Positions 42,634 through 48,872 of a stretch of 48,872 nucleotides of DNA are shown one piece after another. A model generated the notes under the pieces. It made no database searches, was not told the DNA's origin, and saw only the letters and a program-made list of their open reading frames with translations. How positions within the stretch are numbered: position 1 is the first letter of the stretch; each line of letters starts with the position of its first letter. Both the position numbers and the translations under genes were made by a program. This DNA comes from Halolactibacillus alkaliphilus (GTDB lineage Bacteria > Bacillota > Bacilli > Bacillales > Amphibacillaceae). The stretch covers positions 1 through 48,872 of the forward strand of contig NZ_FOWN01000022.1 in the NCBI RefSeq assembly GCF_900115465.1. Direction: 5' to 3'.

Positions 42634-44523
42634 CTATCCATTCGGATTCTCAATTCGCTCCCAAAATGCTCTTTCTATTTTCCCTTCATCAACAAAGTAC
42701 TTTTTTAGCTCTTCGTAATCTTGAGCATTGATTCCTTTAATTATGTTGAAGTTCTTAATAATTGGTGGACTAAAATCTTCTTTCCGTAGTTTCTTAATCT
42801 CTTTCAGGATTTCACCCCTTAGATTTAAAAACTGCTCATATACCCCTATTAAAATTTTCACATTTGCTTCTCTATCAGAATGGTATTTTGCTATAATACC
42901 TTTAATTACTCTTGAATGGTCTATATTCTCTGCCATAGAGAGTTCCTCAATTTTTTGCTTCCTCAATGATTCATTGAGTCCCTCCGCACAAACATCATTA
43001 ACCCATTTTCTTTCTTCTGCGGTCAAATTCAACATTGAAATATTTTTTTCCTTTATTGCCTCTTTAGCTAAATAGAAATACTGCCTTAAATCTTCTTCAT
43101 GAATATTAACAGGTTCCACCTCGAGCCATTGCTGAATAATTGGTTTGAACCACATACTACTGTACTTCTGCTTTAATTCATTAGTTTCAGTTGATTCTTC
43201 AAGGGGAAATTTGATTAGGTCTTCCAATTCACGTGCATATCCTTCGCTCTTCACATGCCAAACATAAAGTTCTCTAAATAATTCTATATGTGTGTATTCC
43301 AGAACCATTAATTTTGCAAGAATACTTAAATCCAACTTCAAACCTTGAATTTCTGATAGTCTCTTTCTAATATAAAAGGTGTTTAGAAACCTTTTTGCTT
43401 GACGAGGGTTACCTTTTAGAGTTGAAGCAATGATTTCTGCAACTCTATTGAATATATCTAACTGAACTTCAAAATCCTCTTTTGAGGAACCAGCTTTAAA
43501 GACCTCCTCTTCCCCATACTCCTCCAACTTTAAGATTGCTAGAATCTCGTCTTGACTTATAATCTCACCTTTAACAAAGACTTGTCGTTCCTTTAATCCA
43601 AGAAGTAGTCTTGTTAAATGGTCATCCTTTAAAAATATTTCACATATTAATAGCTTTAAGTAGTTTTTCACATCATTATCTGACAACTCTGGAATTCGAA
43701 TGGGCATCTGAATTATTTTTTCAATGTAATCCTTTGAAATATTGAGTGTTGCATCATCTATCTTTGGATATTTACTTTGAACTGCATAACTCACAACATC
43801 CTCATCTATCGCAATGATAAATGTTGTTTTTGTGACCGCCAGAAATAACCTTATAGCTTCAAGGGTTTCGATGATTCGTTCAGGACTACATCTATCCAAG
43901 TCGTCAATAATAATAATTAGATTATCTAGCTTTGAATCACTCATCATTTTTTCAAACTCTTTTCTAAACAACCTGATGTTCTGTACCACATTATCATTAG
44001 GTTGTTCCTTGAAAAACTCCTTAGTTTTCAAAAGCTCTTTAATTAATTCCTCAGTTTGTTCCCCATTCTTTGGAACCAGCGTTTTAATCCCGTCAACTAT
44101 CATTGGTAAAGGGTTTCCAAGAGTAGCATTAACCATATAGGGAATCCCCTTTTTTATTGCATACCCTCCTAGTCTGAACCAATCAACTCTTTCTCTAAGA
44201 GTTTTTAGTGACTCTCCTACTTTTTCCTTAATTGTTTCGTTTTCCTCTAGAGTCCTTAATATTACCTCCATGAGTGCTGTTTTTGCATCATCATATCCTT
44301 CAAACATCCATGCATTCACAAAAACAGTTTCAACATTAGGGTTTTTCTCGCTCTTAATCTTTTTCTCTATAAGATTTAAGACAGTCGACTTTCCGCTACC
44401 CCAATTCCCCAGTAAACCTACAGTCAAGGGGTTTACTCTTTCACTCATTGAAATGTCATACAGTAATTCAGCATATGGCTCATATGAGAGCATATCTATC
44501 TTTGAAGCATTATCTGCCCACAT
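42634..44523 (-). CDS. qatA: QatA, KAP-family P-loop NTPase
   Basis: A 629-residue NTPase of the KAP family. Walker A is GLLGNWGSGKSTVLN (about 37-50), the KAP-type FVNAWMFEGYDDAKTALMEVIL follows, and Walker B is LIIIIDDLDRCSPERI (about 202-217). Sensor-like segments KTTFIIAIDEDVVSYAV and NPRQAKRFLNTFYIRKRL are also typical of KAP NTPases. A hydrophobic-leaning insert (about 118-150, GGYAIKKGIPYMVNATLGNPLPMIVDGIKTLV) lies between Walker A and B, where KAP proteins often carry membrane helices. AGGAGG precedes the ATG. It is the first gene of the qat operon; a TATAAT at 44553-44558 may be its -10 box, but I see no good -35. Confidence 0.88.
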   Translation of the reverse strand: MWADNASKIDMLSYEPYAELLYDISMSERVNPLTVGLLGNWGSGKSTVLNLIEKKIKSEKNPNVETVFVNAWMFEGYDDAKTALMEVILRTLEENETIKEKVGESLKTLRERVDWFRLGGYAIKKGIPYMVNATLGNPLPMIVDGIKTLVPKNGEQTEELIKELLKTKEFFKEQPNDNVVQNIRLFRKEFEKMMSDSKLDNLIIIIDDLDRCSPERIIETLEAIRLFLAVTKTTFIIAIDEDVVSYAVQSKYPKIDDATLNISKDYIEKIIQMPIRIPELSDNDVKNYLKLLICEIFLKDDHLTRLLLGLKERQVFVKGEIISQDEILAILKLEEYGEEEVFKAGSSKEDFEVQLDIFNRVAEIIASTLKGNPRQAKRFLNTFYIRKRLSEIQGLKLDLSILAKLMVLEYTHIELFRELYVWHVKSEGYARELEDLIKFPLEESTETNELKQKYSSMWFKPIIQQWLEVEPVNIHEEDLRQYFYLAKEAIKEKNISMLNLTAEERKWVNDVCAEGLNESLRKQKIEELSMAENIDHSRVIKGIIAKYHSDREANVKILIGVYEQFLNLRGEILKEIKKLRKEDFSPPIIKNFNIIKGINAQDYEELKKYFVDEGKIERAFWERIENPNG

Positions 44524-44818
44524 TATTTATCCTCCTAAACTTCGAATTATTAATTATACTAATATTTTGAACCAATTTCCTTTTTTATCTATTGACACTT
44601 CAACCTGAATCCGTGATAAGTGGTCGAAAAACAGATTTTTGAAGTGATATTTCACTATTTACATCTTGCGATTTATTGATAAGCTATGAGACACGTTACA
44701 ACGATAGTTATACAGAGCATTCATCGTTTTTTTAAGGCATGCTTAAATACACCTGCGCTTAACTATTTTTAAAAACAGATGTCATAGTGAATGCTTATCC
44801 TAATTTATGAACAAATAA
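44524..44818. other. Intergenic region between qatA and the IS1380 remnant
   Basis: It holds the qat promoter region and presumably the downstream end of the IS1380-like element. I could not identify a terminal inverted repeat matching the other end (46120-46190). No gene is visible. Confidence 0.4.
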
Positions 44819-46119
44819 TCAACACAAAAAGGCGGTATAGACGCGTTTGAAAGTAAGAAACCACGGGCTATTATTACCGAATTTTAAATAGTGTTTACGT
44901 GCGTGTCTCACCATCTTCGAAGCAAGTGTAATTAAGTTTTGAATGACTGTTTTTACACGGCGTCGAAAGACTTTTTTCTTCACGGGTGCATCGTTTTTCT
45001 TACGGCTTTCTTGGCCAATAAGCCGTAAGAGATTATAGGTGAAACAACCTAAATGTAAGATTAAATCATTGGTAGCGAATTTTCCTGACGGAAACCTTTC
45101 TAGGTCTAAATCCGTTTTTAATTCACTGTGGTATTGTTCGCACGTTCCGTGCTCATGGTAAAGATTGATGACTTCTTCAGGTTCAACAGCTAGTGTTGTC
45201 CAGTAGCTTTCGAATGATAAGTCAGGAATTAATAATACTTGACGGAGAGGCTGGTTCATATTTTTTGGTGTGACTTCAACTGAACCATAAAAGACCCGTT
45301 TGCCTTCGCGCGAAGGCACTTCTTGTCCGCGTTGTTCGGCAATCGCTAACCACGTCTCTGCCCTTTCTCGCCGAGGATTACGTTTAATGATGACATCTAC
45401 TTTTTCATTTACGCAAACGTTTAGATTTGAAGTACTATCGTTTCCGGCATCAGCACGAACGAGTAAAGGAAGTTCAGTTAATCTTTTGGCATACCGAATG
45501 GATTCTTGTAGGAAGAGATCCGTCTCTTTTTGTGCGTGTGTACTTCCTTCGCGTAATTCAACATTAACAACGTAACCCTCTTGACCTAAATAACAAAAGT
45601 TTGGTGCATAACCGTCGCAGCCCTCTTGTATGTTCGGCTAACGCCCTCTTTCTTCGTGTTAAAGTTATCAAATGGTGAGACATCAAGATCGAGTGGCGCA
45701 TACGCTGTGTGACCATCTGAAAGAATAGTAGGCATTATTGGAGAATCAAACTGTTTAATGAGATAGACAGACTCTTCTAAGAGAATGGGTTTCCAGTCTT
45801 CTCGCTTCGTCGCTATTTGATTCATTCGTTGACGTAACGTACTACTTGATGGCACTTTTTTAATATCAAGTGCACGATAGAAAAATGGATCATCCCGGAA
45901 GGGATTGATATGGTTAAAATCATTTTTACTCTGACAGAGTAAACCTAGATATGAGTGAATAATATCACCATTTGAGATAAACGGCAGTGTTTTTATAATG
46001 GGCAAATGAATATGTGAGAGACGTTCATAAACATTTGTTTTTGATAAGAGTAGACCAATTAAACCTAATCCTGAATGGGTTGATAATGTTTCATCTGAAG
46101 CTTCAAGAATAAATTCCAT
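44819..46119 (-). pseudogene. IS1380-family transposase with one frameshift
   Basis: A near full-length transposase of about 430 residues split into two frames. The first part (46119 to about 45590) runs from MEFILEASDETLSTHSGLGL to LDVSPFDNFNTKKEGVSRTYK. The frame then needs to continue as GCDGYAPNFCYLGQEGYVVNVEL, which is in another frame, and stays open through LVRADAGNDS, VDVIIKRNPRRERAETW and GTCEQYHSELKTDLDLERFPSG to the stop at 44819. The catalytic Asp and Glu regions (LSDGHTAYAPLDLDVSPFDN, RADAGNDS, EQYHSELKTDLDLER) are all kept. The lesion is at about 45621-45630, where AAGAGGG stands for an expected AAGGG, a 2-base duplication of AG. It could be recent, because the rest is undamaged. 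Confidence 0.8.
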
Positions 46120-46186
46120 GACGACACCTACCTGGTGAAATAATATTTGAAGAAAATAACCTTCATAACACTATTATATCAAGCAT

Positions 46187-46820
46187 TTAGACTAGATTCA
46201 TCAGATTTTTCATTACGGATTCAGTTTTTTCTATGTTTGATTCATACTCTTCCAATGCCTTCATTGCCTCAATTGCAACAAGTAAGTATCGGTCATTAGG
46301 CTTTGATGTAAAAAGATAGTATTGTAATATCCCCCTAATCACTAACATGATGTTCCAGATTCCTTTTGGTTCAGCTTTCCATATTTCACAGCCTATACCC
46401 CAGGAGACAAGCATTACCAAAAACCCATCACCAACATAAAAAAACAGCAAATGTAACAAATCAGAATTGATGTCACTAAATTTGTTCCACAATTGTTATG
46501 GGTTCTATTTTGCTTTCTTACTTTATCCAATGCTAGGTCTCCTCCGTCTACTTCGTACACTCTTGCCACCATGTGTTCAGCCGCATGGTACTTACGTATT
46601 GGGGTAACTTTTATAATTAGCCCTATTAGCAAAATATAAATAACAAAGCCAAGGAACTAATAGGTAAAGAATATGATTTAAAGCCCTCAAATAGGTTAAT
46701 TTGCAACAAAAGAACAATCAGTAGTGAAAATATAAAGTGTTTCCAATACTCGATGATAGGAGCTACTATAACTATTAGAGATCGAACAAAAGGAATCCTC
46801 GAAAGAACATAAAATAGCAT
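46187..46820 (-). pseudogene. DUF1385-like membrane protein gene broken by two frameshifts
   Basis: Three consecutive minus-strand frames read like one protein of about 210 residues. Part 1 (46820-46626) is hydrophobic. Part 2 (46632-46414) has IRKYHAAEHMVARVYE and HNNCGTNLVTSILI, the histidine and CGTN motifs of DUF1385/YqhQ-like proteins. Part 3 (46492-46187) continues FLVMLVSWGIGCEIWK and ILQYYLFTSKPNDRYLLVAIEAMKALEEYE, the family's C-terminal block. Both junctions can be restored by one base in a T-run on the coding strand (near 46628-46632 and 46418-46424). Function of the family is not settled. Either a decayed gene or homopolymer sequencing errors. Confidence 0.6.
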
Positions 46821-47144
46821 CCTCTCCCCCTTTTTTGAGTCGTTTCCATCTCAATCCCTCCATTTTTCCACCTTGATACTACGTGGTACCTTTTACCTGA
46901 AAAACAAACATAATTCCATCCCGCACTCCCACCATACACTTCCACGAAACATCTCTCCTAATAACCCGTTTGTTACCACACCTGTACCAATGACTATAAT
47001 CAATGGGAGCAATAAAAAAGCCCGCATTCCTTAACAGATGCGAGCTTTTAAAAAATATATTTGGTTATTTTTTGAACAATAGTATATTCGATTCATTCAA
47101 ATCACCATTCGTCTCATCATTTATTATCTAAATTATTGGATAGG
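46821..47144. other. Intergenic region with a terminator
   Basis: No gene. It contains the terminator at 47014-47050; otherwise nothing recognisable. Confidence 0.45.
47014..47050. terminator. Terminator after the FRG gene fragment
   Basis: AAAGCCCGCAT (47017-47027) and ATGCGAGCTTT (47038-47048) pair with one mismatch. There is an A-run before (T-run on the minus strand) and a T-rich end after, so it may work both ways. Confidence 0.75.
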
Positions 47145-47504
47145 TTACGCTAAATTAGACAGATCAAACAGGATATTATTTCTATTATAAGCATATAAAT
47201 CCAAAAAAATTTCATCTTTAAACTTTGTCAAAATGTTTGTAATGTCTATGAAATTATCTTCAAATAAATACACAAAACCTAATTCTTTCTCCTTATCTAC
47301 CTCCAGCGGTTCGTTAAATTCGCATGCAAAATAGAGGGCAACTAATGGAGAAGTGGTTACATCAATGAGGTTAGTGGGAATTCCATGATGTTGCGAAAAA
47401 GCGATAAAATAAGATCGCTCATCTGATGTTAATTTATGCCACACTTCTTTTTTGAATTCATTCCTCATCTCCATAAACGAATACTGAGTATCTCCTCTTA
47501 ATGA
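47145..47504 (-). pseudogene. FRG-domain protein gene, 5' end removed by IS21-family insertion
   Basis: The open frame gives about 118 residues. It begins at the insertion border with LRGDTQYSF, matching the (F/Y)RG motif that names the FRG domain, and continues through FSQHHGIPTNLIDVTTSPLVALYFACEF, the family's strongest block. An ATG at 47474 lies inside the domain, after the FRG motif, and has no good ribosome binding site, so the real N-terminus has been lost. The frame runs into a stop at the border with the insertion element (about 47505). FRG domains occur in accessory and defence-type loci; their activity is not established. Position beside Qat and insertion sequences fits a decaying defence island. 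Confidence 0.65.
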
Positions 47505-47508
47505 CTAC

Positions 47509-47593
47509 TGCCAAAGGAATGTACCACTAGTGACAAGCTTTTAACCACCTGTTGCCACGAAATGTACCACCCTTTGCCATGTCATGTTACCAC
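47509..47593. repeat. IS21-family element end with three TGCCA-N4/5-ATGTACCAC repeats
   Basis: Three units: TGCCAAAGGAATGTACCAC (47509-47527), TGCCACGAAATGTACCAC (47553-47570) and TGCCATGTCATGTTACCAC (47575-47593). Multiple terminal repeats that the IstA transposase binds are the usual end structure of IS21-type elements. This end lies beyond istB and abuts the FRG fragment. Confidence 0.75.
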
Positions 47594-47660
47594 TGTTGAT
47601 TCATCCCACCCAAATTAAACATATGTTAAGTTGAGTGGAATGATTTTTTTATAACTGCTG

Positions 47661-48416
47661 TTAGAATCCGTTTGATAAACCTAGCCGTTCTCGCATGGAG
47701 ACTTCTCCATCAATCATAATGGTGTAAGCATTATGCACGATACGATCAATGACAGCTTCTCCAGTGGGGCCACTACCTAATCTAGCGTGCCAACCACCTG
47801 TACCAATCTGCGTACAAAATATCGTTGAAGCCTTTCTTTCCCGTTTTTCTATTATTTCCATCGTTAAGAAAAGTTCTTCTTCTGATAAGTCATGCAGAAG
47901 CCATTCATCGATGATCATAAGGTCTTTCTTCGTATACTTGCGCATAAGTTTCTTATAACTATCAGTTGGTTCAGCTTTTGCTATTTTAAATTCATCTAGT
48001 AAGTCAGGCAATCGCACATATTGGACGTTATAAAATTGACGACATGCAGAAACACCTAATGCACAAGCTAAATATGTTTTACCAGCACCTGTCGCGCCCA
48101 TTAGAATGATATTATGATGATTGTCTAGATATAAACCACTAGCGAGACGTAAGATATCTTCTTTAGATAGTCGTCTATCATCAAAGTACTGAATATCTTC
48201 TATGGCTGCTGTTGGAATTTCGAATTGCGCTTGTTGTATGAGACGTTGAAGGCGATTGCTTCTACGACGAGAATGTTCTTGATCTACTAGTATTTTAAAA
48301 CGTTCTTCAAAGTCCATTTCTGTGTACTGTCGATTTTGTGATTGGTGTTTATAACCATCGGCCATGCCGGCCAATTTCATTTCAACTAATTTTCGAATGG
48401 TTTCTTCATTCATCAT
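47661..48416 (-). CDS. istB: IS21-family helper ATPase IstB
   Basis: A 251-residue AAA+ ATPase. Walker A is in [19 protein letters not shown], Walker B is in [19 protein letters not shown], and the sensor region is [20 protein letters not shown]. The C-terminal block [14 protein letters not shown] is typical of IstB. It helps the IstA transposase choose and capture target DNA. I start it at ATG 48416, with GGAGGG 7 bases upstream and an 11-base overlap with the istA end; another ATG follows immediately. Intact by reading. Confidence 0.93.
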   Translation of the reverse strand: MMNEETIRKLVEMKLAGMADGYKHQSQNRQYTEMDFEERFKILVDQEHSRRRSNRLQRLIQQAQFEIPTAAIEDIQYFDDRRLSKEDILRLASGLYLDNHHNIILMGATGAGKTYLACALGVSACRQFYNVQYVRLPDLLDEFKIAKAEPTDSYKKLMRKYTKKDLMIIDEWLLHDLSEEELFLTMEIIEKRERKASTIFCTQIGTGGWHARLGSGPTGEAVIDRIVHNAYTIMIDGEVSMRERLGLSNGF

Positions 48417-48872
48417 GTGATTGCCCTCCATAATAATTTGCTCCGCGAGTGAAGCCATAGTCTTTATTCACTTGTTCCGTTGACTGTTCTGATTGACTTT
48501 CTGCTGTACGTTTTTGATTATTTTTTAGTATTGTTTTAATTAAAGAGACCGTCGGTCTCTTCGTAGCGCGTAACACATCTTCACAAGCGCGTTCCAATTC
48601 ATATGTCGCATATTTTCTCAAAACTTTTTTGAGTGTAAATACCGACTGGACGGCTTGCTTTTCTATTTGGGCATGTTTAAAGAAATAGTCCACCACCATT
48701 AATGTGTTAGGTCCGATATCTTTTCCCCAAGCTTTAGCGTTTTTAGGCGTTTGATCAATATATAATCGATGCTCATCAGGCATGTGATCAGGATTGGTAG
48801 ACTGACGTCCATATTTACCATATAATCTGGTATGAGAGGCTATTCGCATATGGTTATAGAATACCTCTATCA
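48406..48872 (-). CDS. istA: IS21-family transposase IstA, C-terminal part (cut by window edge)
   Basis: The frame is open to the right edge (48872), and the visible 155 residues match the C-terminus of Ist[35 protein letters not shown], then [27 protein letters not shown] and [19 protein letters not shown]. The DDE catalytic core lies outside the window. It overlaps the istB start, the normal IS21 arrangement. Confidence 0.85.
   Translation of the reverse strand, partial: IEVFYNHMRIASHTRLYGKYGRQSTNPDHMPDEHRLYIDQTPKNAKAWGKDIGPNTLMVVDYFFKHAQIEKQAVQSVFTLKKVLRKYATYELERACEDVLRATKRPTVSLIKTILKNNQKRTAESQSEQSTEQVNKDYGFTRGANYYGGQSHDE

Noticed and set aside
45300-45575. Plus-strand frame of 91 residues inside the transposase region
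   Set aside because: It is the shadow of the IS1380-type transposase, whose minus-strand frame is open and carries conserved motifs over the same bases.
46187-46820. Three separate small membrane-protein genes
   Set aside because: Read in order they make one DUF1385-like protein, and each junction needs only one base change, so they are pieces of one gene.

Overview
The window looks like the chromosome of a low-GC Firmicute. AT-rich DNA, strong AGGAGG-type ribosome binding sites, CcpA-type cre boxes, a LicT/BglG antiterminator system, GH1 and GH4 phospho-glycosidases, YesM/YesN regulators, a BirA box and CopY-type cop boxes all fit Bacilli. A Bacillaceae or neighbouring lineage that uses plant sugars is my best guess; I cannot name the species. 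Most genes are on the minus strand.

Layout. 1-502: truncated IS1182-like transposase. 851-3045: glutathione peroxidase and a membrane diguanylate cyclase, then a 46-residue membrane peptide on the plus strand (3384-3524). 3634-8301: beta-glucoside unit licT - [cre, promoter, RAT/terminator] - bglP (EIIBC, with EIIA reached by an apparent -1 frameshift) - bglA. 8555-11438: a VOC protein, a LacI regulator with a 16-bp operator, and a GH53 endo-galactanase without signal peptide. 11815-16074: lactose/cellobiose-type PTS operon (EIIC, TIM-barrel-like protein, EIIB, EIIA) divergent from a ROK repressor, with two operators, a cre box and a consensus promoter between them. 16251-19600: a membrane protein facing a two-component system and a DUF2871 protein, with an 11-bp-phased direct repeat between. 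19984-23139: bioY under a BirA box and copA under cop boxes.

23484-34141 is an ABC-type glycoside unit: solute-binding lipoprotein, two permeases, YesL-like protein, GH4 phospho-glucosidase and ROK sugar kinase. It lies downstream of a YesM/YesN two-component system and a MupG/DUF871 protein. The likely logic is ABC import of an unphosphorylated beta-glycoside, phosphorylation by the ROK kinase and cleavage by GH4. 34373-39060 is a D-glucosaminate-type operon: amidohydrolase, DgaE ammonia-lyase, DgaF aldolase, KDG kinase and a GntR regulator, with no transporter.

39181-39770 is a gene-free boundary with six copies of an AAAAATTATGTTCC-like box. Beyond it, 39773-48872 is an accessory and defence island: a complete QatABCD anti-phage operon, a frameshifted IS1380 transposase, a broken DUF1385 gene, an FRG-domain gene cut by an IS21-family element, and that element's istB and partial istA.

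The observation I most want checked is the A AAA AAG heptamer at 5702-5708, exactly where the bglP frame must slip by -1 to read into its EIIA domain. The caution is that two other broken frames in the window also sit at homopolymers, so assembly or sequencing error must be excluded. I saw no tRNA, rRNA or CRISPR array.
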